Shown piece by piece: positions 7,783-16,250 of a DNA stretch of 64,000 nt. Source of the stretch: Deferribacteraceae bacterium UBA6793 (GTDB lineage Bacteria > Chrysiogenota > Deferribacteres > Deferribacterales > Geovibrionaceae); the NCBI GenBank assembly GCA_002452405.1, contig DKFP01000004.1, positions 1 through 64,000 of the forward strand, written 5' to 3'. Within the stretch, counting starts at the first letter, position 1. Every line of letters starts with the position of its first letter. The position numbers and the translations under genes are program-made. The notes beneath the pieces are model-generated. The model did not search any database. It saw only the letters and a program-made list of their open reading frames with translations, and was not told the origin of the DNA.

Positions 7783-8667
7783 TTATTTAAGGCTGTTGAT
7801 ATAGGAAACAACAGACCAGATTTTGTCTTTACTGAGCTGTCCTGCAAATGCGGGCATAGCGCCTTCAAGACCGTTTGCAACGGTTATGTAGGTGTCTGTG
7901 TCAGCGGGTTCGCCTTTGGCATAGTCGGAGATGGATGCACCGATGTTGCCTTCAGCGTTTTGTCCGTGGCAGCCTGCACATTCAGCTTTGTATATCGCCT
8001 GACCTGCCGCAACTGCTTCGGCTTTTCCGGCAAGGGGGTTTGCGGCTTCGATCATTGAAGCGTCAACAACGATAGCCTCTTTTCTTGCAACGGAAGTACC
8101 GATAACCTGCATATAAGCCACCAGAGCGTCAAGCTGTGTTGCGGATGCAAGAGCTGTGGCGTCCTCTTCTGCGTAGGGAAAGCCGAGCGCTTTCATGTGC
8201 GCAAGAGTTTCGGGTGCATTAACAGGTTTGTTTTTCAGCCATGTGTATTTAGGCATGTTAGACTTGGGGAAGAACGCCTGAGGGTTCTCAAAGTGCTGAA
8301 TATGCCATTCGTCGGGATATTTGCCGCCGATTCTCGCCAGGTCGGGACCTGTACGTTTTGAACCCCAGAGGAAGGGTCTGTCATAGGCAAATTCGCCCGC
8401 TTTTGAGTATTCGCCGTATCTCAGAACGTCAGCTTTAAGGGGACGGACTGTCTGTGTATGGCAGTTAACGCAGCCTTCTGCCTGATAGATATCACGTCCG
8501 GCAAGCTGAAGAGCTGTGAAAGGCTGAAGGTTTTCGTTTTTAGGGTGCATTCCCGCTGTGAACATGGGAGCGAACACCGTAACGATTGTGCCGATAAGCA
8601 CTGTTACCGCAGCAACAACTGCGAACAGGACGGCTTTGCTGTAAAGTGAGTTTTCGTGATTGCTCAT
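7783..8667 (-). CDS. CcoO-CcoP fusion: dihaem cytochrome c subunit of cbb3 oxidase
   Basis: 294 residues. An N-terminal anchor (15-37) and CcoO/FixO domain carry haem motif CVNCH (66-70) and the likely Met ligand in SNMPKY (about 138). A second cytochrome c domain follows, with CAGCH (230-234) and Met in GAMPAF near 270. In classical oxidases the second type of domain belongs to CcoP, which has two haems. Here only one such domain is present and it is fused to CcoO, so the enzyme would have two c haems instead of three. It transfers electrons to CcoN. It lies 11 bp after ccoN. Confidence 0.88.
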   Translation of the reverse strand: MSNHENSLYSKAVLFAVVAAVTVLIGTIVTVFAPMFTAGMHPKNENLQPFTALQLAGRDIYQAEGCVNCHTQTVRPLKADVLRYGEYSKAGEFAYDRPFLWGSKRTGPDLARIGGKYPDEWHIQHFENPQAFFPKSNMPKYTWLKNKPVNAPETLAHMKALGFPYAEEDATALASATQLDALVAYMQVIGTSVARKEAIVVDASMIEAANPLAGKAEAVAAGQAIYKAECAGCHGQNAEGNIGASISDYAKGEPADTDTYITVANGLEGAMPAFAGQLSKDKIWSVVSYINSLK

Positions 8668-8678
8668 CGTGTGCCTCC

Positions 8679-10079
8679 CTACGCTGCCTGTTTGGCAAGG
8701 TCGTTGCCTTTTTTGATTGTCATAAGTACGTTATATACGAAGAACAGCATACCGACAACGAATATCACACCGGCAACGGTTCTCATCTGCCAGTAGGGAT
8801 AGTTGCGCACCAGTGTTTCCATGAAGGTATACTGAAGCGAACCGTCAGCGTTTGTCATTTTCCACATAGCGCCTTGCTGGATACCTGTGATCCACATTGT
8901 GATAGAGAACATAAGCTGACCCACAAGAACTATCCAGAAGTGGATGTTTGCGAGTTTTTCGCTGTATATCTCTGTTTTATACATAGCGGGCAGCATATAG
9001 TAAACTGATGCGCAGATTACCATAGTAACCCAGCCCATAGTTCCCATGTGCACGTGTCCGGGAACCCAGTCTGTGTAGTGGATAAGAGAGCTGATGACCC
9101 TGATACCCTGAGAGGGACCCTGAATTGTCTGAAGACCGTAGAATGTGATACCGACGATGAAGAATTTTGTCAGATAGTTGGTTCTCATTTTAGACCAGTC
9201 TTTGTCAACTGTGAAATAACCGTTTACAACTGAACCCCATGACGGAGCGATGAGGAAAAGTGTGAAAGCGATACCCAGTGTCTGAATCCAGTCGGGCAGG
9301 GGAGTGTACACAAGGTGGTGCGCTCCTGTCCAGAGATATGCAAATATCAGCGACCAGAAAGAGATGATGGACAGTCTGTGGCTGTATATAGGCAGCCCGG
9401 TAGACTTGGGAAGGAAGTAGTAGAACATTGCCAGTATGGGAGTTGTGAAAAGGAAACCCACTGCGTTGTGTCCGTACCACCACTCAACGTTCGCACTGTT
9501 TACACCTGCAAAAAGGTGATAAGACTTTGTGAGAGACGCGGGGATCGCAAGGTTGTTAACGATGTACAGGATTGCAACAGTTATGATTGTCGCTATCACG
9601 TACCAGAGAGAAACGTACATGTTTTTCTCTTTTCTTGTGAATACGTTACCAAGAACGTTTATCGCGAAAAGTACCCAGAGGATAACGATTGCGATGTCGA
9701 TGGGCCACTCGAACTCAGCGTATTCAAGCGACTGGTTCATACCCGCGAAGAGTGAAAGAGTCGCAAGCACCATACCGACGTTGAACAGCCAAAGGTGAAA
9801 ACGCGCCAGTTTCGGAAGAACCAGCGGTCTCTTTGTCAGTCGCATAACGATATAGTAGAATATACCGAATTCGGCGCCGATGCCGAGCCCGTATGCCAGA
9901 ACATTGGTGTGAAGGGTTCTGAGTCTGCCGTATGAGAAATACTCACCAAAGTTAAGGTTAGCATCCCAAAGCTGGGCAGAGATGAGAAGACCGATCACAA
10001 GACCAATAACACCCCAGAAGATGGCGGAGAGAACGAATCCCTGTACCGTCTTGTAGTCGTAATGAAACTCGTTGTTCAT
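8679..10079 (-). CDS. ccoN: cbb3-type cytochrome c oxidase catalytic subunit I
   Basis: 466 residues, about 12 membrane helices. The haem-copper signature VEWWYGHNAVGFLF (Cu_B/haem b3 region) and a GAHHLVYTPLP segment are present, along with an early HTNVLAYGLG haem-b ligand region. It reduces O2 to water with high affinity. ATG 10079 is preceded by AGGAGG and abuts the rrf2 stop (TGAATG), so regulator and oxidase are on one transcript. Length and motifs are normal for CcoN. Confidence 0.95.
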   Translation of the reverse strand: MNNEFHYDYKTVQGFVLSAIFWGVIGLVIGLLISAQLWDANLNFGEYFSYGRLRTLHTNVLAYGLGIGAEFGIFYYIVMRLTKRPLVLPKLARFHLWLFNVGMVLATLSLFAGMNQSLEYAEFEWPIDIAIVILWVLFAINVLGNVFTRKEKNMYVSLWYVIATIITVAILYIVNNLAIPASLTKSYHLFAGVNSANVEWWYGHNAVGFLFTTPILAMFYYFLPKSTGLPIYSHRLSIISFWSLIFAYLWTGAHHLVYTPLPDWIQTLGIAFTLFLIAPSWGSVVNGYFTVDKDWSKMRTNYLTKFFIVGITFYGLQTIQGPSQGIRVISSLIHYTDWVPGHVHMGTMGWVTMVICASVYYMLPAMYKTEIYSEKLANIHFWIVLVGQLMFSITMWITGIQQGAMWKMTNADGSLQYTFMETLVRNYPYWQMRTVAGVIFVVGMLFFVYNVLMTIKKGNDLAKQAA

Positions 10080-10523
10080 TCAGACCTCCTGCATTGATTT
10101 GGATTTTAAAAACAGTTCGTTACCGTTAAAAAGAAACTCTTTTATCTTTGCCTCTTTCAGCCTATCCTCGATGTCTTTCTGGATATTGCTGAAAAGTCTG
10201 TTGATCTTGCAGATGGGGAAAAGCTGACAGGTTGCGTTGTTTGTTGTGCATGAGTTCACCCTTCCGGTGAAGCCCATGCAGGCGAGGATGTCGTACATAC
10301 TGGCTTCGAGAGTCTTTTCGCCTATGGTCAGTCCGCCGTCTTTTCCGGTTTTTGTTACGATAAAACCGCAGTTTTTGAGTTTGTTGATTATTTTGACAAC
10401 GATAGGGCGGGAAAGATAGAGTGAGCGGCAGATGTCGTCGGTTTTAACCTGTTTTCCGACAGTCGCCAGAAACACGATGATCCTTATTGCATAGTCTTCT
10501 TCACGCAGTATGAATGAATCCAA
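10080..10523 (-). CDS. Rrf2-family transcriptional regulator with three-Cys cluster motif
   Basis: 147 residues. A winged helix (about 1-65; DDICRSLYLSRPIVVKIINK recognition region) is followed by three Cys at 92, 99 and 105, very near the positions that bind Fe-S in IscR and NsrR. It probably senses O2, NO or Fe-S status and controls the downstream ccoN operon and itself. Start is TTG 10521-10523, with AGAGG upstream. A palindrome overlaps its -10 box, consistent with autoregulation. Signal identity is inference. Confidence 0.85.
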   Translation of the reverse strand: MDSFILREEDYAIRIIVFLATVGKQVKTDDICRSLYLSRPIVVKIINKLKNCGFIVTKTGKDGGLTIGEKTLEASMYDILACMGFTGRVNSCTTNNATCQLFPICKINRLFSNIQKDIEDRLKEAKIKEFLFNGNELFLKSKSMQEV

Positions 10524-10536
10524 TTGTATACCTCTC

Positions 10537-10551
10537 AGGTAAACAATACCT
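10537..10551. promoter_or_regulatory. candidate Rrf2 operator
   Basis: The inverted repeat AGGTA-N5-TACCT overlaps the -10 element of the rrf2-cco promoter. On the minus strand it reads AGGTATTGTTTACCT. The GGTATT half-site recurs at the YtkA promoter. Confidence 0.5.
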
Positions 10552-10572
10552 CTAGTGTGAGAGCCTTGTCAA
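10543..10572 (-). promoter_or_regulatory. promoter of the rrf2-ccoN operon
   Basis: Minus strand TTGACA (10567-10572), 18-bp spacer, TATTGT (10543-10548), placed 20 bp before the TTG start. Confidence 0.65.
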
Positions 10573-10601
10573 CAAAAGATACAAAAAATATCTAAATAGC
10601 C

Positions 10602-10874
10602 TTATTCGGTTTTTCTATCGAGCATGAGCATATCGCCGTTTTCTTTCAGATTTTCAAAGGCTTTGCCCAGACGTCCCATAATAAACTGATAACTGTTCTC
10701 ATCATGATTTTTTGTGCAGGAGGAGCAGTCCTTAATATTTCCCTTCCATTGTGGGTTGCCCCCGCAGTCGCGGAAAAAATACAGCGGGCAATAGCAGAAC
10801 AGGCAGTTCTGATTTTCAATTTTATGACAGGGGAAATATTCGCATTTTTCATTCGTAAAATGTTTATAACTCAA
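10602..10874 (-). CDS. cysteine-rich small-domain metal-binding protein
   Basis: 90 residues with eight Cys (11, 16, 24, 27, 29, 37, 50, 53) in the pattern CEYFPCH ... CLFCYCPLY ... CGG ... KDCSSC. This is the cysteine-rich small domain family, probably binding Zn or Fe-S; its function is not established. The frame stays open upstream to a GTG at 10910. I prefer TTG 10872-10874 because GGAG lies 7 bp before it and the conserved part begins directly after. It sits between rrf2 and alkD genes with no clear functional link. Confidence 0.7.
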   Translation of the reverse strand: MSYKHFTNEKCEYFPCHKIENQNCLFCYCPLYFFRDCGGNPQWKGNIKDCSSCTKNHDENSYQFIMGRLGKAFENLKENGDMLMLDRKTE

Positions 10875-10929
10875 AAGGATGCTCCAATGTTTCAATATTA
10901 AGTCTACCACTTAAACTAAAATTTGCATT

Positions 10930-11613
10930 TTATTTTTTGGGTCTGAATTTTGTTTTCACCTCTTTGCTGTTGAGTTCGTTTAAAACCTCTGTAGCGGTAG
11001 TCTTTGCTGTTTTTGAGCCGCCGTCACGCATCACTTTTGCAATTTTGACAGCCAGCTTACGGCTGTCATCATCGCGTTTTCCTATATTGCGAAGCGCCCA
11101 GCTTACCGCCTTGCGGACGTAGTTGCGGCTGTCGTCGCACTCATTCAGTATAAGCGTACAATAGCTGTCTACCTCTGCTGCGGTGAGCGTTTCGTCTTTC
11201 GCCGCGATGTTGGCTATCATGGCAAAACCTGCCCGTTTAACGAAAGTTTCGTTCTGAACAGCCCATTCGTATATCTTCATCTTGGCGCTTTCTGTTTTGT
11301 ATGCAAGGTTTGTGCAGAACTGATCGCACAAATCCCATGAATTTATCTCCATAACCCATTTTTCAAGCAGCTCATCGTCCATTCTGTTTTTATCGGCGAC
11401 CATGGTTGCCAGAATCCGTGCCTCGTGGATGCCGGTTTCCCACAACTCAAGTGCAAGGGCATGGTCTTTTCTGAGTTTTTTGCCTATCTCTCTGATGTCG
11501 GCAGATGTCACACCGCAGGCGTTTGCTGTGTTTATACCGAATTTTGCCATGCTATCCTTGTTCTCTTGCGAGCTTTTTTCTTCCAGGATCATTAGGATTT
11601 CGTCTTTTGTCAT
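10930..11613 (-). CDS. AlkD-like DNA alkylation repair glycosylase
   Basis: 227 residues made of HEAT-like helical repeats. Family landmarks include the ARILATMVAD segment, EINSWDLCDQFC, FVKRAGFAMIANIA and RNYVRKAVSWALRNIGKR. AlkD-type enzymes excise bulky or cationic alkylpurines without base flipping. The ATG overlaps the stop of the upstream YyaL-like gene (TAATG), so they form an operon. The C-terminus is lysine-rich. Confidence 0.85.
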   Translation of the reverse strand: MTKDEILMILEEKSSQENKDSMAKFGINTANACGVTSADIREIGKKLRKDHALALELWETGIHEARILATMVADKNRMDDELLEKWVMEINSWDLCDQFCTNLAYKTESAKMKIYEWAVQNETFVKRAGFAMIANIAAKDETLTAAEVDSYCTLILNECDDSRNYVRKAVSWALRNIGKRDDDSRKLAVKIAKVMRDGGSKTAKTTATEVLNELNSKEVKTKFRPKK

Positions 11614-13289
11614 TAGTTGATATACCTCATAAAATTAGAGAACAGGGTCGGGTGTCCGCCTGCGTATCTGATAAGCCTGTCGGCTGCGTAATCCAGTGTT
11701 TTTCCATAGTCTTCGATACCCATCGCGTCGCCGTAATTCAACAGTATACCTGTGAAAACACCAATGGGGTTTGGCATGGAATCGTCGAAAGTGTCTGCAA
11801 CTGTCTTGTCTATATCAAGATAGATTAGTCCGTCTTTGGTGAAGATATCCATGGCCCTCTGTGTGAGTTTCGCCGCTTCCGAGAGAAAGTTGCGCTCTTT
11901 TGTCACATGCAGGAACTCAAGGAGCGTATTAATTGTATAAGCATAATCTTCAAGGGTGACGTGAGCCATAACGTCGCCTGCATAGTTGATTCGAAAGAGG
12001 GTTGCCCCCTCCATGTGGAAGTGGCGCATTTTGTTCAGCAGGGCTGTTGCCTGCTCAAGATAATAATCTTTGCCGGAAACTTCGAACATTTTCAGAAGTG
12101 TTTTGCAGAAAAGCATGTTCTGCGAAAGAATTATCTTTGTATCTTTCGCGGGTTTTTCCCGTGTGTTCGTATCTTTCAGCAGGTCAAAATGCTTTTCAAG
12201 GCGGACATAGTTTTCGTAATCCGCATCGTTTACGTTAATAACGCCCTCGTGGAGAGTGACAAGCTCTTTAAGCGGTTCCATCGCGGTTTCCGTATAGAGA
12301 TAGTAGTAACCCTCTATAAGTTTTCCATCGTCGGAAAGGGTATCCGCGTCGGTTGCAGCTATAAGTCCGAAATCGGTGTTGAATTCGTGCAGTATAAAGT
12401 CTATGGTCTTTTCCGCTATTCGGAAATAGAGCATATTATCCGAGCGCTCATACATCTGTAAAAGGAACATGGCGTTCTGCGCGTTGTCATAAAGCATTTT
12501 TTCGAAATGGGGCACTGTCCATTGCCTGTCCACGGCGTATCTGTAAAATCCACCGTTCACATGGTCGTATATTCCGGAAGTGCACAGCATGTCAGCTGTA
12601 AGATTCATAAAATCGCGCACATAGAGGTCGGTTTCGTAATAATCCAGCATAGCACTGAGCACAGGGATGTTGGGGAATTTAGCATCTTTACCCAGTCCAC
12701 CGAACTCTGTGTCGAACATCTTGGAAAATTCTTCGGATGCCGAATGAAAGTCGAAATCTCTAAGATCCTCCAGATTGCCGTCAAACGCCGTGAACTTATG
12801 CATGAAGGCATCGAAATTATTGGCGTATTTTTCCGCTTCTTTCTGGTTTTCGCGGTAGAGTTTGCCCAGCTGAACAACTATTTCCGTGAACGCAGCCAGC
12901 CCGTGGGTCGGCTTCGGAGGGAAATAAGTTCCGCCGAAGAAAGGGCGTCCGTCCGGCAGGGTGAAAACTGACAGAGGCCATCCGCCGCGTTTTCCTGTGG
13001 CGTGCAGATAGAACTGGTAACGCTTGTCAACACCGGGGAACTCCTCGCGGTCTATTTTAACTGGTATGAAATATTTATTAAGTATTTCCGCCGCAATCTG
13101 ATTTTCAAAGGTTTCATGAGCCATGACGTGACACCAGTGGCACGAGGAATATCCTATACTGAAAAAAATTGGCATATTAAGCTGTTTTGCTTTTTCAAAT
13201 ATTTCATCTGAATAAGCCTGCCAGTTGACAGGGTTATTTTCATGTTGTTTCAGATAAAGACTTTTCTGTTCGGAGAGTGTATTTTGCAT
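11613..13289 (-). CDS. YyaL-like thioredoxin-domain (DUF255) protein
   Basis: 558 residues from ATG 13289, preceded by AGGAAG. The N-terminal DUF255 thioredoxin-like domain carries HENNPVNW and the SSCHWCHVM redox motif, then GGWPLSVF and GGTYFPP. The rest is an alpha/alpha-barrel like N-acylglucosamine 2-epimerase or glycosyl hydrolases. Biochemical role is poorly known. It is shorter than many family members, which are nearer 650-700 residues; the missing length is at the C-terminus. An in-frame stretch upstream to 13403 crosses the maeB terminator and is not coding. Confidence 0.85.
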   Translation of the reverse strand: MQNTLSEQKSLYLKQHENNPVNWQAYSDEIFEKAKQLNMPIFFSIGYSSCHWCHVMAHETFENQIAAEILNKYFIPVKIDREEFPGVDKRYQFYLHATGKRGGWPLSVFTLPDGRPFFGGTYFPPKPTHGLAAFTEIVVQLGKLYRENQKEAEKYANNFDAFMHKFTAFDGNLEDLRDFDFHSASEEFSKMFDTEFGGLGKDAKFPNIPVLSAMLDYYETDLYVRDFMNLTADMLCTSGIYDHVNGGFYRYAVDRQWTVPHFEKMLYDNAQNAMFLLQMYERSDNMLYFRIAEKTIDFILHEFNTDFGLIAATDADTLSDDGKLIEGYYYLYTETAMEPLKELVTLHEGVINVNDADYENYVRLEKHFDLLKDTNTREKPAKDTKIILSQNMLFCKTLLKMFEVSGKDYYLEQATALLNKMRHFHMEGATLFRINYAGDVMAHVTLEDYAYTINTLLEFLHVTKERNFLSEAAKLTQRAMDIFTKDGLIYLDIDKTVADTFDDSMPNPIGVFTGILLNYGDAMGIEDYGKTLDYAADRLIRYAGGHPTLFSNFMRYIN

Positions 13290-13352
13290 TGGTCTTCCTG
13301 ACTTCAATAATTTAGAAATCAGAATATAGATTTCGCCCTCATACAGCAAGGG

Positions 13353-13380
13353 AAAAAAACGGGGCGGATAGTTCCGCCCC
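13353..13380 (-). terminator. terminator of maeB
   Basis: Stem GGGGCGGA (13361-13368) / TCCGCCCC (13373-13380), loop TAGT. On the minus strand it is followed by G and seven T. It lies 80 bp past the maeB stop. Confidence 0.85.
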
Positions 13381-13460
13381 GCACGATAAGAGAGGTACGG
13401 CATGGTGCCGTATAATGGTATTGCAAACGCATATTCCTCTTTTACAGAGAGGACATTATA

Positions 13461-15746
13461 TTATTTGTGCTTCTGTTTTGCTTTTTCAATCGCGTCAACA
13501 ACTGCAATTGCGCCGAGATTGACTATTTCGTTAACACCGCTGCCCCTTTGAAGAACATGAACGGAGCTTTGGAAACCTTGCAGTATGGGACCTATCGCTA
13601 TGCCGCCGCCAAGTCTCCACAGGAGTTTATAGGCGCTGTTGCCCGCTTCAAGGTTGGGGAAAACAAGTACGCTGGCATCGCCCTTGATGTCGGAGAAGGG
13701 GAATGCCTCTTCCGCTATGGGTCTGTAAAGGGCTGTGTCTGCCTGCATATCGCCGTCTATTATCAGTTTGGGATATTTATCCTTAACCTTTTTGATAGCC
13801 TCAACAATCTTGGTTGTTCTGGGCATTTTCACAGATCCGAAGTTTGTGAAGGATATCATTGCCACCTTAGGCTCAATTTCAAATTTTGCGCATGTGTCCG
13901 CGGACTGCATGGCAATCTGTGCCAGAACGTCAGCGTCGGGGTCGATGTTTACTGTGGTATCCGCGCAGAGGACAACCCGGTCTCTGAAAACCATGAAATA
14001 TGCGCCGGAAGGACTTGTATAACCTTCCTGCATGGGCATTATCTCAAGCAGAGGTTTGATCGCATCCGGATAATTGCGCGAATAACCGTTAAGCAGACAG
14101 TCCGCATCACCGCAATAGACCATCATAGCTGCGTAATAATCACTGATGCGCACAAGAAGCCTGTGGGCTTCGTCCAGAGTGAGCCCTTTTCTCTGGCGCA
14201 TGTTATGCAGCAGTTTGGTATATTTGTCCAGATTAGGCGCGAGTGACGGATTGATTATCTCGCAATCCGTAAGGTCGATGTTATGTCTTTCAGCGATGGC
14301 TCGGATGTGTTCTTCTTCGCCAAGCAGTACAGGTTTGGCGATGCCCTCCTCAACCATCTTCTGTGCTGCGCGGAGAACTTTTTCGTGTTCACCTTCGGGC
14401 AGTACGAGCCTTTTCGGTTTCTGTCTGGCGACGCTGATTATCTGTCTGGTGAACTCTTTTGCAAACGAGAGTCTTGATTCCAGATAATCCTTGTATTTTT
14501 CAAAGCTGGGAATGTCTTTCTGAGCAACGCCCGTATCTATGGCAGCTTTAGCAACCGCAGGTGCAACCCATGTGAGCACTCTGGGGTCGAAAGGCTTGGG
14601 AATTATGTAGTCCGGTCCGAACTCAATTCTGTCCACACCGTATGCCTTGCAGACAGCTTCCGGCACTTCCTGACGGGCAAGCTGGGCGAGGGCGTTAACA
14701 GCGGCAAGTTTCATCTCTTCGTTGATAGCCTTCGCTCTGACATCAAGTGCACCTCTGAATATAAAGGGAAAGCCGAGAACGTTGTTAACCTGGTTGGGAT
14801 AATCAGAACGTCCTGTCGCCATGATGGCGTCGCCTCTGATTTCGGCGACTTCTTCGGGCGTAATTTCGGGGTCGGGATTAGCCATTGCCATGATGATGGG
14901 GTTGCGTGCCATGCCCTTAACCATGTTAGGCGTCACTGCACCTTTCTGTGAAAGACCAAGAAACACGTCTGCGCCGTCCATAGCCTCTTCGAGGGTTCTT
15001 TTGTCAGTTGTGACGGCAAATTCTTCTTTATATTTGTTCATACCTTCGGTGCGTCCGATATATATAATGCCTTTGGTGTCGCACATGGTTATATTTTCAC
15101 GGGAAGCTCCTACAAGAACCATGAGCTTGCCGATGGCTATGCCCGCAGCGCCTGCACCGTTAACGACAATTTTAACACTGCCTATCTTTTTTCCGACAAG
15201 ATCAAGAGCGTTTGTGAGTGCCGCAACGGCTATGATTGCCGTTCCGTGCTGGTCATCGTGGAAAACGGGGATATTAAGACGCTCTTTAAGCGTCTCCTCT
15301 ATATAAAAACAGTCGGGCGCTTTAATGTCTTCAAGGTTGATACCGCCGAAGGTGGGTTCCATCAATTCGCACGCTTTGATAACGTCGTCGGGATTCTTGG
15401 TGTTGAGCTCTATGTCGAAAACGTCAACATCCGCAAACCTTTTGAAGAGAACACCTTTTCCCTCCATAACGGGTTTTCCGGCTGCTGCGCCGATGTCGCC
15501 GAGACCGAGAACCGCAGTACCGTTTGAAACCACAGCCACAAGGTTCCCTTTTGATGTATAGTCATAGACCAGTTCCGGATTGGCTTCTATTTCTAAACAG
15601 GGCTGAGCAACGCCCGGAGTATATGCTAGTGAAAGGTCTCTCTGAGTGTAACAGGGTTTAGTGGCGACTACCTCAATTTTTCCGCATCTCGGAAACTTAT
15701 GATAGTCCAGAACTTCTTCTTTCGTTATAGCTTTTCTGTTCTTCAT
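13461..15746 (-). CDS. maeB: NADP-dependent malic enzyme with C-terminal phosphotransacetylase domain
   Basis: 761 residues. Residues 1 to about 420 are the malic enzyme part (SLAYTPGVAQPCLEI, FHDDQHGTA, nucleotide loop VVNGAGAAGIAIGK, then FPFIFRGALDVRA). Residues from about 430 form a phosphate acetyltransferase-like domain, which in MaeB proteins is usually regulatory. It converts malate to pyruvate with NADPH production, relevant to growth on acetate or dicarboxylates. ATG 15746 follows GGAGG, with a clear promoter and terminator; it is monocistronic. Confidence 0.95.
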   Translation of the reverse strand: MKNRKAITKEEVLDYHKFPRCGKIEVVATKPCYTQRDLSLAYTPGVAQPCLEIEANPELVYDYTSKGNLVAVVSNGTAVLGLGDIGAAAGKPVMEGKGVLFKRFADVDVFDIELNTKNPDDVIKACELMEPTFGGINLEDIKAPDCFYIEETLKERLNIPVFHDDQHGTAIIAVAALTNALDLVGKKIGSVKIVVNGAGAAGIAIGKLMVLVGASRENITMCDTKGIIYIGRTEGMNKYKEEFAVTTDKRTLEEAMDGADVFLGLSQKGAVTPNMVKGMARNPIIMAMANPDPEITPEEVAEIRGDAIMATGRSDYPNQVNNVLGFPFIFRGALDVRAKAINEEMKLAAVNALAQLARQEVPEAVCKAYGVDRIEFGPDYIIPKPFDPRVLTWVAPAVAKAAIDTGVAQKDIPSFEKYKDYLESRLSFAKEFTRQIISVARQKPKRLVLPEGEHEKVLRAAQKMVEEGIAKPVLLGEEEHIRAIAERHNIDLTDCEIINPSLAPNLDKYTKLLHNMRQRKGLTLDEAHRLLVRISDYYAAMMVYCGDADCLLNGYSRNYPDAIKPLLEIMPMQEGYTSPSGAYFMVFRDRVVLCADTTVNIDPDADVLAQIAMQSADTCAKFEIEPKVAMISFTNFGSVKMPRTTKIVEAIKKVKDKYPKLIIDGDMQADTALYRPIAEEAFPFSDIKGDASVLVFPNLEAGNSAYKLLWRLGGGIAIGPILQGFQSSVHVLQRGSGVNEIVNLGAIAVVDAIEKAKQKHK

Positions 15747-15767
15747 ATACAGTCCTCCATACTAGTG

Positions 15768-15805
15768 TTCTGTTACAGAATAGGGTATGTTAAACTATTA
15801 GTCAA
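15768..15805 (-). promoter_or_regulatory. maeB promoter with overlapping palindrome
   Basis: Minus strand TTGACT (15800-15805), 17-bp spacer, TATTCT (15777-15782). A palindrome TTCTG-TTA-CAGAA (15768-15780) overlaps the -10 box and is a candidate operator. Confidence 0.65.
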
Positions 15806-16250
15806 CTCAAAATCGAGTGGTCTAATTTTTTTCACGAAAAAGTTAAATTAAATTAAACGAAAAGTCAGTAATATTTAAATCGAAAAAACCAATTCATATT
15901 TATAATATTCCTGCTCTGTTATTGAAATAGAAAATAGTATGAAAATAAAATATCTGTTTGTTATTTGAATTTCCTATCGATATAAACCTTTAAATAAAGC
16001 CTTAAACGTGTGATATTCTGAGTTTTGATTTAATTTATAGGAAGATTTTTTAATAGTATTTCTATGCAATAGTAATATGATTAATACTTGCTATATTGTT
16101 TTATAATAAGATGTGTCTTGCTGATATATGAGTGTAACCAAAATTTAACAGAAGCTATTTCGGTTTTTTTCTGCGATCTTAAAAAATTGAAATCTGTATC
16201 ATGAGGGTGTATACATATTACAGGTTTATGTTAGCACGAAAAGGGATATT
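15806..16250. other. AT-rich intergenic region without a recognised gene
   Basis: With the maeB promoter this makes a 504-bp gap, one of the most AT-rich parts of the window. I find no ORF, tRNA or clear non-coding RNA. It ends with the promoter of the recombinase gene. A dif-like sequence was looked for and not found. Confidence 0.5.
16187..16215 (+). promoter_or_regulatory. promoter of the recombinase operon
   Basis: TTGAAA (16187-16192), 17-bp spacer, TATACA (16210-16215), 35 bp before the TTG start. Confidence 0.6.

Noticed and set aside
13467..14246. Long open frame on the plus strand opposite maeB (259 codons)
   Set aside because: Antisense shadow of a highly conserved enzyme; the product is Cys/His-rich nonsense with no RBS or family.
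15806..16250. dif site next to the Xer gene
   Set aside because: No 11+6+11 arrangement with CGCATAA/TTATGTTAA arms could be found by eye.
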